From positions 1-33,937 of the forward strand of contig JASHOV010000302.1 in assembly GCA_030038495.1 (NCBI GenBank): a stretch of DNA of 33,937 nt, written 5' to 3'. Every line of letters begins with the position of its first letter. Position 1 is the stretch's first letter. Position numbers and translations under genes: made by a program. The notes beneath the pieces were generated by a model that saw nothing but the letters and a program-made list of their open reading frames with translations, had not been told where the DNA came from and did no database searches. Positions 7,298 through 16,808 of this stretch are shown one piece after another. The DNA comes from Streptosporangiaceae bacterium (GTDB taxonomy: Bacteria; Actinomycetota; Actinomycetes; Streptosporangiales; Streptosporangiaceae).

Positions 7298-8677
7298 ATG
7301 ACACAGGAACCCTCCAGCCAGCCGGACGCCACGACGGGGCGGTATCCGCTGTCCTTTACCCAGCACTGGTTCCACTCACTGGACGAGGGCGAAGAGAACG
7401 GCGCCTTCGGCAACCGGTTCACGATCGTCTCCGCGCTGCGCATCGCCGGCCACGTCGATATCGCGACGCTCCGGGGGGCACTCGACGACGTGGTGAAGCG
7501 TCACGAGTTGCTGCGCACCGTCGTTATACGGGACGCGCAGCCCCCCTATCAGCAGGTCTATCCGCCGTGCCCGGTGCCGCTCGAGATCCGGGACTGGCCG
7601 GCCACCGACCGGCCCCGTGACCTGGTCGCCGAGGAGCTGATCATCGAGGCGGAAAAGGGCACGATGACGGCACGGCAGGTGCCGCTCATGCGGGCGACAC
7701 TCACCAGGTTCGACGACCGTGACTCGGTCCTCGTGCTGGTCGTGCACCATTCCGCGTCCGACGCCTGGTCCCAGACCGTGGTACTGCGCGACCTGGCGGC
7801 CTTTTACGACGCGCGGGCCAACCACCACCCGGCGGACCTGCCCCCGGTCAAGCAGTACCGGGAATACGCGCAATGGCAGCAGGCCAACGCCGCCGAGACC
7901 AGTGATGCACGCCAGTACTGGCAGGAGAAGCTGCGCGGCGCGCACGTGCTCGCGGTGCCGAACGACCGCCCCAGGCCGGAGGGCTACACCCGGCCGTTCT
8001 CCATCTACAACTACGTCGTCAGCGCCGAAGAGATGGGAACGGCGGCCCGGTTCGCCCACGAGATGCGCAGTTCCATGTTCATGGTCTTGATGTCAGCCTT
8101 CAGCGTGTTCAGCTTCGAGTTAACCGGCCAGGCCGACGCGGGCATTCGCGCGTTCACGTTCGGCCGCGACGAGCCCGCGTTCCAGAACACCATGGGCCTG
8201 TTCCTTAACCTGGTGCCGTTCCGTACGGACATCAGCCGATGCGCGAACTTCCGTGAGATCGTGGTCTGCACCAGGGACACGTGCATCGATGCCTACGCCA
8301 GCGAGGTTCCGATCACGGTCATCGAGCGGGATCTGCCCGATTTCAACACCCCGCACGACGACCCCAAGAACTCCCAGATCGTACTCGGGATGTACCAGGC
8401 GCAGGCCGATGGCGCGACGCTGCCCATCGCCGACGGCGCCGACCCGATCTTCCGGCGCGCGGTGGCGAGCTCGGAGACCTCGGACATTCCCAGCGGCATC
8501 TCCTGGAGCATGGCCATGGCCAGCTCCGGCGAGATGGTGGGCAACGTCGTGTACAACCTCGACGAATTCGACGAGCGGAAGATAACCGGATGGGTATCGC
8601 ACTACAACCGGATGCTGGGCAGGCTGACGAGCGAGCCGGACCGCGAGTGGCGGCAGCTCGCCGGCGTCGCGTCGTGA
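7298..8677 (+). CDS. Free-standing NRPS condensation-domain enzyme
   Basis: 459 aa, a single condensation (C) domain. Core motifs: YPLSFTQHWF (C1 region), RHELLRT (C2), VVHHSASDAWSQ near residue 150 (C3, HHxxxD), and MGLFLNLVPFRTD (C5). The second His of HHxxxDG is present, but the usual Gly after Asp is Ala. No A, PCP or TE domain is fused. Free-standing C enzymes such as SgcC5 of the C-1027 enediyne pathway join a PCP-bound acid to an enediyne alcohol or amine, so a similar coupling role is attractive here (inference). AGGTGGG precedes the ATG. Codon 275 is TTA, rare in actinomycetes. The stop overlaps the next gene's GTG (GTGA), so the two are translationally coupled. Confidence 0.9.
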   Translation: MTQEPSSQPDATTGRYPLSFTQHWFHSLDEGEENGAFGNRFTIVSALRIAGHVDIATLRGALDDVVKRHELLRTVVIRDAQPPYQQVYPPCPVPLEIRDWPATDRPRDLVAEELIIEAEKGTMTARQVPLMRATLTRFDDRDSVLVLVVHHSASDAWSQTVVLRDLAAFYDARANHHPADLPPVKQYREYAQWQQANAAETSDARQYWQEKLRGAHVLAVPNDRPRPEGYTRPFSIYNYVVSAEEMGTAARFAHEMRSSMFMVLMSAFSVFSFELTGQADAGIRAFTFGRDEPAFQNTMGLFLNLVPFRTDISRCANFREIVVCTRDTCIDAYASEVPITVIERDLPDFNTPHDDPKNSQIVLGMYQAQADGATLPIADGADPIFRRAVASSETSDIPSGISWSMAMASSGEMVGNVVYNLDEFDERKITGWVSHYNRMLGRLTSEPDREWRQLAGVAS

Positions 8678-10995
8678 CGGCCCCGACGCCAGCAACCGCA
8701 GTCTCGCACCGATTCCCCCTCGAAGGGACGACGTGGAGCGTGTGGCGGGACGTGTGCCTGCGGAGTGCGGGATTCCCTGCGGACATGGTGCTCGCGATCT
8801 GCGACGAGCCCCTGGCTCGCTCTGCTGACCTGGACGGGCCTGACCTCGCCGGGACGACGTATGACGTGCTCTACCCCGGTGCGGCCATGCGGCTACACCG
8901 CGCGATCGCCGACGTTGCCGCCGATCCGGGCTTCCAGGAGGCTCTGACCTGGCAGAACCCGGTGCTGGCGCAGCTGCTGCACGACGTCGGCGTGGGTGCC
9001 GGGCGGCGGACTAAGGAGCGTCAGCGGGAGCTGACGGTCGCGAACTACCTGCAGCGGTACTGCCTGAAGAACGACAGCATCGGATTCTTCGGACCAGTCG
9101 GCTGGGCCTCGGCAGAGCCCGGAACGGCGGGCCTGGTCGTGACTCCGGGGAAGCAGCTGATCGCCCGCAGGACTACCTACTTCGAGGTCTGGGCCATCGA
9201 CAAGGTCGCGGCCGCGATCGCCGGGCCGGGACGAGTGCTCGGCTGGGTGCGGCCGCGGCGGACCCGGTCAGCGTTCCTGGCCGGTAACGTGCTGAGCCGC
9301 CCGCACCGCAAGCCGGTCGTCCTCACCGACGCCGAGCTGAGGATCCTGCTGGCCTGCGATGGCAACGCGACGATCAGCGAGGTGCTGGCCAGCGCCGGTA
9401 CGCCGAATGCCCGCGCCCTGCTGACCCGGCTAGCCGAACTCGGGGCACTGCGACTGGACCTCGAGGGCGGGATGCAAGCCTGGCCGGAAAGGCCGCTCGC
9501 CGGCCGGCTCGGCCAGATCGCCGATCCGGAAGCCAGGGCGGCGGCGCTCGAGCCGGTCGAGCGGATGGTCAAGGCGAGGGACGCGGTGGCGGCAACGGCC
9601 GGAGACGCGGCCGGGCTCAGGCAGGCGCTGACGGACCTGGGGGTGGTGTTCGAGGAGATCACCGGGTCGCCGGCCACCCGGCGGGCCGGCGAGCTGTATG
9701 CCGGGCGGACGCTGGTCTACCAGGACACGATGCGGGACGTGCAGGTAAAGGTGGGCGCGGCGGTCATCGAGGCGATGGCCCGGCCGCTCGGCCTGGTGCT
9801 GGACAGCGTCCGCTGGCTGGTCAACGAGATCACGGCCAGATACCGCGTGCTGTTCGCGGAGTTGCTCGACCGCGAGATCGCACGGGCCGATGGCGCGCCC
9901 GTGCCGCTCCAGCGGCTGCTCACCGCGGCTTCGCCCTACCTCGGCGCCGCCGCCGGCAGCAGGACACTGAACGAGATCGCCGCGGCTACCGCCGCCGAGC
10001 TACAGCGGCGCTGGCAGGTGGTGCTCGGCTCGCCGTCGTCCGCCCGCGGTCACCAGGTCAGCGCGGACGCAATCGCCGCCAGGGTCGCCGAGTGCTTCCC
10101 CGGGCACCCGGTCGCCTGGAGCGGCGCCCGCCAGCATTCACCCGACATCATGATCGCGGCCGCGTCGGCAGGCGACGTGGAGCGCGGCAACTTCCTGCTG
10201 GTTCTGGGCGAACTGCACGTGGGCTGCAACACCCTGGACGGCAGGCTCTTCGTCGAGCAGCACCCCGACCCGGCCGCGCTCATCGCCGCCGAGCAGGCCG
10301 ACCACGGCGCGCGGCGGATCGTCTCCATCGCGGCGAAGGACTTCCCGGCCGTGACGTCCCGCACCAGCCCGCCGTCGGCCTTGCTGGGACCGGGCCAGGT
10401 CTACTGGTCCTCGGCCGTGATCGACTCGCTGGACCCACCGGAGCCGGCCACGGTCATGCCCGTCGCCGCGATGACCGTCACCCGCCGCGGCGACGACCTC
10501 GCCGTCCACCTCCTGCCGTCAGCTAGCGAAGTGGACTTCTTCGAGGTCGTCGCGGACATGATGGGTGGCGTCGTCACCAATGCGTTCCAGCCGGTGGCTC
10601 CGGCCCCGCACCAGCCGCGCATTACGATCGACCGGCTCGTCCTGAGCCGCGAGCAATGGGTCTTCCAGGTCGCGGACTCGGGCTGGGCCTTCGTCAGGGA
10701 CGAGCAGGACCGCTACTACCAGGCGCGGCGCTGGCGGCGGGAACACCAGTTGCCCGAGCGGGTATTCCTGCGCGTCCCCGTCGAGGCCAAGCCCGTTGGG
10801 GTCGACTTCCGTAGCATCGTCCTGATCAACCTGTTCGCCAAGCACGTCCGCTCTACCGAAGCCGGCGGATACGCCGAGTACTCGGTCACCGAGATGCTGC
10901 CCGACCTAGGGCAGCTCTGGCTTCCCGACCACGCAGGCCGGCGCTACAGTTCCGAGCTGAGGTTTGTTGCGTATGACGGCATGGGCGAGGACTGA
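8674..10995 (+). CDS. LanB-like protein (lantibiotic dehydratase N-domain family), divergent
   Basis: 773 aa from a GTG that overlaps the upstream stop; the track's longer version is an out-of-frame extension through the condensation gene. Near residues 125-145 lies NYLQRYCLKNDSIGFFGPVGW, matching the Y-L-x-R...G-x-F-G region of LanB N-terminal glutamylation domains. There K replaces the second Arg and D the Thr of the canonical R-x-T-P-F-G. The C-terminal part (ITIDRLVLSREQWVF, WRREHQLPERVFL, KPVGVDF) also has the LanB N-domain pattern. No separate SpaB_C elimination domain is seen. LanB N-domains use aminoacyl-tRNA to modify peptides; related PEARLs extend a peptide C-terminus. Coupling to the condensation enzyme suggests joint action on an aminoacyl or peptidyl intermediate (inference). 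The family call is moderately firm; the reaction is unknown. Confidence 0.78.
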   Translation: MTAPTPATAVSHRFPLEGTTWSVWRDVCLRSAGFPADMVLAICDEPLARSADLDGPDLAGTTYDVLYPGAAMRLHRAIADVAADPGFQEALTWQNPVLAQLLHDVGVGAGRRTKERQRELTVANYLQRYCLKNDSIGFFGPVGWASAEPGTAGLVVTPGKQLIARRTTYFEVWAIDKVAAAIAGPGRVLGWVRPRRTRSAFLAGNVLSRPHRKPVVLTDAELRILLACDGNATISEVLASAGTPNARALLTRLAELGALRLDLEGGMQAWPERPLAGRLGQIADPEARAAALEPVERMVKARDAVAATAGDAAGLRQALTDLGVVFEEITGSPATRRAGELYAGRTLVYQDTMRDVQVKVGAAVIEAMARPLGLVLDSVRWLVNEITARYRVLFAELLDREIARADGAPVPLQRLLTAASPYLGAAAGSRTLNEIAAATAAELQRRWQVVLGSPSSARGHQVSADAIAARVAECFPGHPVAWSGARQHSPDIMIAAASAGDVERGNFLLVLGELHVGCNTLDGRLFVEQHPDPAALIAAEQADHGARRIVSIAAKDFPAVTSRTSPPSALLGPGQVYWSSAVIDSLDPPEPATVMPVAAMTVTRRGDDLAVHLLPSASEVDFFEVVADMMGGVVTNAFQPVAPAPHQPRITIDRLVLSREQWVFQVADSGWAFVRDEQDRYYQARRWRREHQLPERVFLRVPVEAKPVGVDFRSIVLINLFAKHVRSTEAGGYAEYSVTEMLPDLGQLWLPDHAGRRYSSELRFVAYDGMGED

Positions 10996-11012
10996 CCGCT
11001 CCGGGCCCCGTC

Positions 11013-14000
11013 CTACTGATTCATGTGCAAAGCGACGCCGCTGGCTGAGGGGTTGTCCAGGAAGGTCTTCAGGCTGATCTTGATGCCGAACTGCTCTTTC
11101 AGCCGCGCGAGGAGCGTCGCTGCGAGCAGGGAGTGACCGCCCAGGTCGAAGAAGCTGTCGTCGGGACCGACCTGGTCTACTTCCAGCACCCTGGCGAACA
11201 GGTCACACAGGATCCGCTCGCTGGCCGAGGCCGGCTGACGACCTCCGGGTACGGCGCCGAAAGTAGCGGCGGGCAGCGCCCGCCGGTCCACCTTCCCCGT
11301 CGCCGACAACGGCAGCGCGTCAAGCTCCACCACCGCCGCGGGCACCATGTATCCAGGCAGCGCCCGCGCCGCGACCTCGCGCACTGCCGCTGCATCCAGC
11401 CTGCGGCCGGCCGCAGGCACGACGTAGGCCACCAGCCGAGGATCCCCCGTGCTGTCCTCCTGCACGACGACCGCGACCTGCGCGATGGCGTCCTGGGCGG
11501 CAAGCACCGCCTCGATCTCTCCCAGCTCCACCCGGAACCCGCGGACCTTCACCTGGCCGTCGGCGCGGCCGAGGAATACCAGCTCCCCGCCCGCCCCTGC
11601 CTCCTTCACCGTCCAGCGCACCAGATCGCCGGTCCGGTACATCCGCTCCCCGGCCGCGCCGAACGGGCAGGCCACGAATCGCTCAGCGGTCAGCGTCGGC
11701 CTGCCCAGGTAACCGCGCGCCAGCTGCGGCCCGGCCACGTACAGCTCACCGCGTACCCCGGCCGGAACTGGCTGCAGCCCGTCATCGAGCACGTAAGCCC
11801 TGATGTTCCAGTCCGGTCCGCCGACCGGGATGCGCGCCGCCTGATTCTCCGGCAGGCACTCCCGGCTGAATAGCCCGACTGTCACCTCGGTCGGCCCGTA
11901 GCCGTTGTGCAGCCGCGCGCCGGGGAGAACGTCGAATAGCTGGTTCATGATGGTCGCGGAAAGCTCCTCACCCCCGCTGCGCACCTGGCGAAGCGAAACG
12001 CACTGCGCCGCGCCTGGCTCGGCCAGGAAGACCCGCAGCATCGACGGCACGAACGCGGCCACGGTCACCCGCTGATCACGGATCAGCTGGGCGAGATAGG
12101 CCGGATCGCGTTGCCCGTCGGGACGCGCGACTACGACCGTCGCACCCGTTGTCAGCGGCACGAACAGTTCCCAGGCCGAGGCGTCGAAGCTGATCGATGC
12201 CTTGTGCAAGAACCGGTCGGCGGCGGTCAGCCCGAACTCGGCCTGCTGCCGCGCGAGGTAGTTCACGATGCCCGCGTGCGAAACGATCACACCCTTTGGC
12301 CGCCCGGTGGACCCGGAGGTGTAGATCACGTACGCCGGGCTGGCCGAGTGCACCGTGCCTGCGCGGTCGCCCGTGGTGAGGTCGCCCGTGGTGAGGTCGC
12401 CACCGGGCAGGCGTTCTAGCTCCGCGCCAACCGCGGGGTCGTCAAGCAGGACGTGGCGCCCACCGGCCGGGAGGCGCTGCCCGGCCAGCCGGGTGGTCAG
12501 CACCGCGACCGGGCCGGCTTCGGCCAGCATGAAGTCGATCCGGTCGGCTGGGTACCCCGGGTCGACTGGCAGGTACGCGGCACCGGACTTGAGCACCGCC
12601 AGCACCGCCACCACCAGCTCGACCGACCGGTCCATCGCCACGGCCACCAGCCGCTCGGGGCCAGCTCCCAGCGACACCAGGTGCCTGGCGAGCTGGTTCG
12701 CCCGCGCGTTGAGCTCGGCGTAGGGCATCGTCTGGCGCTCGTAGGCCACGGCGGTCGCGCCGGGCGTGCGGGCAGCCTGCCGCTCGAACAGCTGAGGCAG
12801 GGTGGCAAGGGGCACATCCCGGCCGGAGTTGTTCCATTGGTCCAGGATCTGGTGGCGTTCGCGGGGGGTGAGGATATCCAGCGCCGTCACCGGGTGATCC
12901 GGGCGGCGAGCCGCCTGGCGCAGCAGCCGGGTCAGCCGGGCGGCGAGTGCCTCGACGGTGGAGTGCTCGAATAGATCACGTGCGTAACTGAGGGTGGCAC
13001 GGATACCGGCCGGCGCGCCGTCACGGCCCTGGTGCTGGCGGTAGGTGAAAGTGAGGTCGAACGTGGCGGCCCCGCCGGTTAGCGGCACCGCGCGCGCGGT
13101 CAGGCCGGGCAGCCGCCAGTCGCCGACATCGACGTCGTCGTCGGATACGAGCATGACCTGGAAGAGCGGCTGGCGGGAGGCGGAGCGGGCTGGGTTGAGC
13201 AGTCCTACCACCCGCTCGAAGGGAAGATCCTGATGGGCGAAGGCGGCGAGGTCAGCGTCCCTGACGCGGTCCAGGAGCCGGGCGAAGCTCGGATTGCCGT
13301 GCACATCCACCCGTAGCACCAGGGTGTTGACGAAGAAGCCCACCAGATCGTGGGTGGCCTCGTCCGTGCGGCCAGCGACCGCCGCGCCGATCGGGATGTC
13401 AGTGCCGGCGCCGGACCGGGTCAGCAGAGCGGCCAGCGCGGCCTGCACCACCATGAACAGGGTCACCTGGTGGTCGCGGGCCAGCCCGAGCAGCCTGCGG
13501 TGCAGGTCCGCGTCCAGGCGCAGGCTGACCTGGCCACCGCCGAAGCTGGGGTCGGCCGGACGGTCCCTGTCGTAGGGCAGGTCCAGCTGCTCGGGCAGGC
13601 CGGCCAGAGCCGCGGTCCAGTAGCTGGCCTGGCGGGAAAGCTCGCTGTCGGGGTTGTCGTCACCGCCGAGCAGTTCCCGCTGCCACAAGGCGTAGTCCGC
13701 ATACTGCACCGGCAGGTCCGGCCAGTCCGGCCAGTCCGGCGCCCGACCGGCCCGCCTGGCCCGGTAGGCGCGCGCCACGTCCTGCATCAGCACGTCCATC
13801 GACCAGCCGTCGCTGGCTATGTGGTGAGTCACCAGCACCAGTACGTGCCGCCGCCCAGTCACTTTGCTGGCACGTACCGGGCCCGGGCCGGCGCTTGCGG
13901 CGGCCGGAGGCCCGTCCAGGCTGTACAACCATGCACGCACGGGGAGGTCGGCGGACAGGTCGAACGCGTACCGCGGGGCGCGCGCAAGCAGTTCGGGCAG

Positions 14001-16367
14001 GTCCGATGGCCTGACCGTCGTCGCCGTGACCTGCGGCCTGGCCACGGCGGCATCGACCACGTGCTGGTAGGGCTGGCCATCGACAACCGGGAACACCGTG
14101 CGCAAGGACTCGTGCCGCCTGATCGCGTCACGCAGCGCCGCCGTCAGCGCACCGGAGTCCAGCCGCCCGCGCAGGTGCCAGGCGAACGCGATGTTGTGGG
14201 CCGGGTTCGGCCCGTGCAACTGTGCCTGGAACCACAGGCGCTGCTGGGCGAATGACAGCGGCAGCCGGTCAGGGCGCGCCATGGGCGCCAGAGCTGGCCG
14301 GCCGCCGCCGGTGACGTCCAGGCAACTGGCGAGCATCGCCGGAGTCGGATTCTCGAAGACCGCGCGGATCGGCACCTCGATGCCCAGCGCAGAGCGGGCC
14401 CGGCTCATCAGCCTGGTGGCCAGCAGAGAATGACCGCCGAGATCGAAGAAGTTGTCGTCAGGCCCGACCAGGTCAAGCCCGAGTACCTGGGCGAACAGCT
14501 CGCACAGCACCTTCTTTACCTTCTCGCCAGGTGAGGACGGTGCTAGCAAGGACGGGGCTAGCGAGGACGGGGCCGGCCCGCCCGGTCCGGTGCTGATCTG
14601 CGGGGCCGGGCTGAACTCGGGAGCCGGCAGCGCCGCGCGGTCCAGCTTTCCGCTCGTGGTCAGGGGAAGCCTGTCCAGCACCACCAACGCCGCGGGCACC
14701 ATGTAGTCCGGCAGCGCCTGGGCCGCGGCCGCGCGCAGCGCCGCCGCATCGAGCTGGTGACCCGCGGCGGGCACGACATAGGCCACCAGCCTGCCGCCTC
14801 CGGGGCGGTCATGCCGCACCGCCACCGCGGCCTGCGCAACCCCCGGCCGGCCGGTGAGCACCGCCTCGATCTCGCCCAGCTCGATCCGGAATCCACGGAC
14901 CTTCACCTGGTCATCAACCCGGCCCAGGTACTCAAGCTCGCCGACCGCGTTCCACCGGGCCCGGTCTCCGGTCCGGTACATCCGCTTCCCCGCACCGCCG
15001 AACGGGCACGCCACGAACCGCTCCGCGGTCAGGCCCGGCCGGTTCAGGTAGCCACGCGCCAGCTGCGCACCCGCCAGGTAGAGCTCTCCGGCGACTCCCA
15101 CGGGAACCGGCCTGAGCTCGTCGTCAAGCACATGCACCCAGGTATTCCAGACCGGCCGGCCAATCGGAGGAGCATCGTCGGCGCTCCCGTTGGCTGGCCG
15201 CTCGACCGCGTCCCCGGCGTGCCATGCCGTGGCGTAAACGGTCGTTTCCGTGGGCCCGTAGATGTTGCGAACACCGGCCCCTGGCAACGCGGCCCGGATG
15301 GCCGCGACGGCGTGCGCGGTGAGAGCCTCGCCGGCCAGCACGACCGTCCGCGCCCGTGCCTTCGTGCCGTGCACGTTCAGAACCTCCGACAGCGCGGACG
15401 GAACGGCGCTGATCAGGCTCCCCTGCCAGGATTCCCCGCCGCCGTCGGCCAGCGCCAGCAGATCCCTGACGATCTCGGCGCTCCCGCCCGAGACCAGCGG
15501 TCCGAATATCTCGAACACCGAGACGTCGAAGCTGAGCGAGGTCGAGGCCAGAACCTTGGACAGCTCATCCGGGGCGAACTCGGCGGACACCCAGCACAGC
15601 AAGCCGACGACGCTGCGGTGCTCCACCACGACGCCCTTGGGGCGTCCGGTCGAGCCGGAGGTGAAGATCACGTACGCCGGGCTGAACGGCCGCAGCGCAG
15701 CAAGCCGCTCGGCGTCGGCCAGGTCACCGCCGGCCAGGCGCGATACGGCGGTCAGGATGGCCGGGTCGTCGAGCGCCACCTGCGGCGGTCCGCCCGGCAG
15801 GCCCTGTCCGACCAGCGCCGTGGTCAGCACCGCGACGGGGCGGGCGTCGGCAAGCATGAACGCGATCCGTTCGGCTGGGTAAGAAGGATCGACTGGCAGG
15901 TACGCCGCTCCGGACTTGAGCACCGCCAGGGCGGCCACCACCAGGTCCGGCGACCGAGGCAGCGCCACCGCCACCAGCCGCTCCGGGCCCGCGCCCAGCG
16001 ACACCAGGAACCTCGCCAGCCGGTTCGCCCGCGCGTTGAGTTCGGTGTACGACATCGCCGCCGGGCCGCACACCACCGCCGTCGCTTCCGGCGTCCGCCT
16101 GACTTGCTCCTGGAACAGTTGCGGCACCGTTGCCGATGGCACGCTGCGGGTGCTGCCGCACCACTCCTCCGGCACCGGCTGACCGGGCAGCGCTGTCCGC
16201 GTCGCCGTCGCCGTCGTCGGCTGGTCCGGCCCTGCGGCGGCTGCGCGGCCCCCGGAACGGGAGAGCAAGTCCCCAGGTCCGCCGCGCGTGTTTGCACTTG
16301 GCCGTGCGGAGGCTCCGGCGCCCAGGCCCTCTTCCATGGAAGCTGCCCGGACCCTACCGGCCACCAT
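11013..16367 (-). CDS. Dimodular NRPS, A-PCP-C-A-PCP
   Basis: 1784 aa. A1 spans about 85-590 ([27 protein letters not shown]), PCP1 about 615-690 (LGGHS near 640), and C about 700-1150 ([21 protein letters not shown]). A2 spans about 1185-1690 ([18 protein letters not shown]), and PCP2 about 1710-1784 ([12 protein letters not shown]). There is no N-terminal C domain, although residues before A1 resemble a C-A linker, and no TE or reductase at the end. Aligning by eye to GrsA, the specificity residues read about DVFSVAIVY(K) for A1 and DAWARGGVG(K) for A2; I cannot assign amino acids safely. The ATG has no clear SD and overlaps a short upstream ORF by 14 bp, suggesting coupling. The product must be released or transferred in trans, possibly by the free condensation enzyme. 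The N-terminal 80 residues are low-complexity and the start is uncertain. Confidence 0.93.
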   Translation of the reverse strand: MVAGRVRAASMEEGLGAGASARPSANTRGGPGDLLSRSGGRAAAAGPDQPTTATATRTALPGQPVPEEWCGSTRSVPSATVPQLFQEQVRRTPEATAVVCGPAAMSYTELNARANRLARFLVSLGAGPERLVAVALPRSPDLVVAALAVLKSGAAYLPVDPSYPAERIAFMLADARPVAVLTTALVGQGLPGGPPQVALDDPAILTAVSRLAGGDLADAERLAALRPFSPAYVIFTSGSTGRPKGVVVEHRSVVGLLCWVSAEFAPDELSKVLASTSLSFDVSVFEIFGPLVSGGSAEIVRDLLALADGGGESWQGSLISAVPSALSEVLNVHGTKARARTVVLAGEALTAHAVAAIRAALPGAGVRNIYGPTETTVYATAWHAGDAVERPANGSADDAPPIGRPVWNTWVHVLDDELRPVPVGVAGELYLAGAQLARGYLNRPGLTAERFVACPFGGAGKRMYRTGDRARWNAVGELEYLGRVDDQVKVRGFRIELGEIEAVLTGRPGVAQAAVAVRHDRPGGGRLVAYVVPAAGHQLDAAALRAAAAQALPDYMVPAALVVLDRLPLTTSGKLDRAALPAPEFSPAPQISTGPGGPAPSSLAPSLLAPSSPGEKVKKVLCELFAQVLGLDLVGPDDNFFDLGGHSLLATRLMSRARSALGIEVPIRAVFENPTPAMLASCLDVTGGGRPALAPMARPDRLPLSFAQQRLWFQAQLHGPNPAHNIAFAWHLRGRLDSGALTAALRDAIRRHESLRTVFPVVDGQPYQHVVDAAVARPQVTATTVRPSDLPELLARAPRYAFDLSADLPVRAWLYSLDGPPAAASAGPGPVRASKVTGRRHVLVLVTHHIASDGWSMDVLMQDVARAYRARRAGRAPDWPDWPDLPVQYADYALWQRELLGGDDNPDSELSRQASYWTAALAGLPEQLDLPYDRDRPADPSFGGGQVSLRLDADLHRRLLGLARDHQVTLFMVVQAALAALLTRSGAGTDIPIGAAVAGRTDEATHDLVGFFVNTLVLRVDVHGNPSFARLLDRVRDADLAAFAHQDLPFERVVGLLNPARSASRQPLFQVMLVSDDDVDVGDWRLPGLTARAVPLTGGAATFDLTFTYRQHQGRDGAPAGIRATLSYARDLFEHSTVEALAARLTRLLRQAARRPDHPVTALDILTPRERHQILDQWNNSGRDVPLATLPQLFERQAARTPGATAVAYERQTMPYAELNARANQLARHLVSLGAGPERLVAVAMDRSVELVVAVLAVLKSGAAYLPVDPGYPADRIDFMLAEAGPVAVLTTRLAGQRLPAGGRHVLLDDPAVGAELERLPGGDLTTGDLTTGDRAGTVHSASPAYVIYTSGSTGRPKGVIVSHAGIVNYLARQQAEFGLTAADRFLHKASISFDASAWELFVPLTTGATVVVARPDGQRDPAYLAQLIRDQRVTVAAFVPSMLRVFLAEPGAAQCVSLRQVRSGGEELSATIMNQLFDVLPGARLHNGYGPTEVTVGLFSRECLPENQAARIPVGGPDWNIRAYVLDDGLQPVPAGVRGELYVAGPQLARGYLGRPTLTAERFVACPFGAAGERMYRTGDLVRWTVKEAGAGGELVFLGRADGQVKVRGFRVELGEIEAVLAAQDAIAQVAVVVQEDSTGDPRLVAYVVPAAGRRLDAAAVREVAARALPGYMVPAAVVELDALPLSATGKVDRRALPAATFGAVPGGRQPASASERILCDLFARVLEVDQVGPDDSFFDLGGHSLLAATLLARLKEQFGIKISLKTFLDNPSASGVALHMNQ
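12366..12401. repeat. 15-bp tandem repeat inside A2 of the NRPS
   Basis: Two exact copies of GTCGCCCGTGGTGAG plus six bases of a third. They encode DLTTG twice in a surface loop of A2 just before the core A3 motif. This is an in-frame repeat insertion. Confidence 0.85.
13716..13740. repeat. 9-bp tandem repeat inside the NRPS C domain
   Basis: GTCCGGCCA occurs twice in a row and then GTCCGGC. It encodes the PDWPDWPD run, an in-frame loop expansion in the condensation domain. Confidence 0.8.
14533..14577. repeat. Three imperfect 15-bp repeats in the linker before PCP1
   Basis: GAGGACGGTGCTAGC, AAGGACGGGGCTAGC and GAGGACGGGGCCGGC follow one another. They encode the Ala/Pro/Ser-rich linker ([12 protein letters not shown]) between A1 and PCP1. 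Repeat expansion of a flexible linker. Confidence 0.85.
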
Positions 16368-16566
16368 CGTGCCGCAAGGCGGGACTGATTCGGCCGGCGC
16401 GCCTCGAAGGCGGGCATGCTCCCTGCTCGAAGCCGCAGGTCACCGCACGCGGAACGGATTCAGGCCGGGTCGCATCCGACGGTCCGGCCGCGGGCGTGGC
16501 GAAGGTCAGGCCTGACGAGGTCGGCAACAACACGATCCTGCGCAGGAAACCGCGGATGATCTGCAT
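16354..16566 (-). CDS. Short ORF upstream of and overlapping the NRPS (hypothetical 70-aa peptide)
   Basis: 70 aa starting [21 protein letters not shown] lies 7 nt before the ATG, a better ribosome site than the NRPS itself has. Its stop lies 14 nt inside the NRPS ORF in another frame, an arrangement typical of translational coupling. By hand count roughly 79% of its third codon positions are G or C, higher in the first half, which is compatible with coding. The N-terminus is basic and hydrophobic; later residues include two Cys ([10 protein letters not shown]). I do not recognise a family. It could be a leader ORF that sets NRPS translation, a decayed N-terminus of the NRPS, or a small peptide substrate for the LanB-like protein (speculative). 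Confidence 0.42.
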   Translation of the reverse strand: MQIIRGFLRRIVLLPTSSGLTFATPAAGPSDATRPESVPRAVTCGFEQGACPPSRRAGRISPALRHDGGR

Positions 16567-16808
16567 GCTTCTGCTCCTTCGGCAGGTCATCGGCTGAGAT
16601 GGGGGTGGCCCTGGCCCCGCCAATGGCGGCGTCGCTGTAATGCTGGCTTCCGGCCCGCCCAAGCGCACCTTCGGGGTTGCCGGGACATCGCAAGGCACCG
16701 CGGCGCGGACCGCCCATCCGGGCCCGCAGCATTCAGGGAGATGCGTCTGCTGGCGGCGCTATGCCAATGTCGCGGACGAAGGCCAGCAGAGCGCTTAAGG
16801 AGATTGCC
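16567..16808. promoter_or_regulatory. Divergent intergenic region between short ORF/NRPS and P450
   Basis: 242 bp between the leftward short ORF and the rightward P450. Promoters for both directions are expected here. ORFs listed across it have no good ribosome sites and overlap the P450. I saw no clear inverted repeat or consensus promoter. Confidence 0.4.
16797..16802 (+). promoter_or_regulatory. Ribosome binding site of the plus-strand P450
   Basis: AAGGAG, 6 nt before the ATG of MENVCPVV. This sets the P450 start 44 codons downstream of the track's ORF start. Confidence 0.8.

Noticed and set aside
8281-8673. N-terminal extension of the LanB-like ORF in the track
   Set aside because: It overlaps the condensation gene in another frame; the GTG overlapping that gene's stop is the natural start.
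14757-16388. 543-aa plus-strand ORF opposite the NRPS
   Set aside because: Antisense shadow of the A1 domain; no recognisable motifs.
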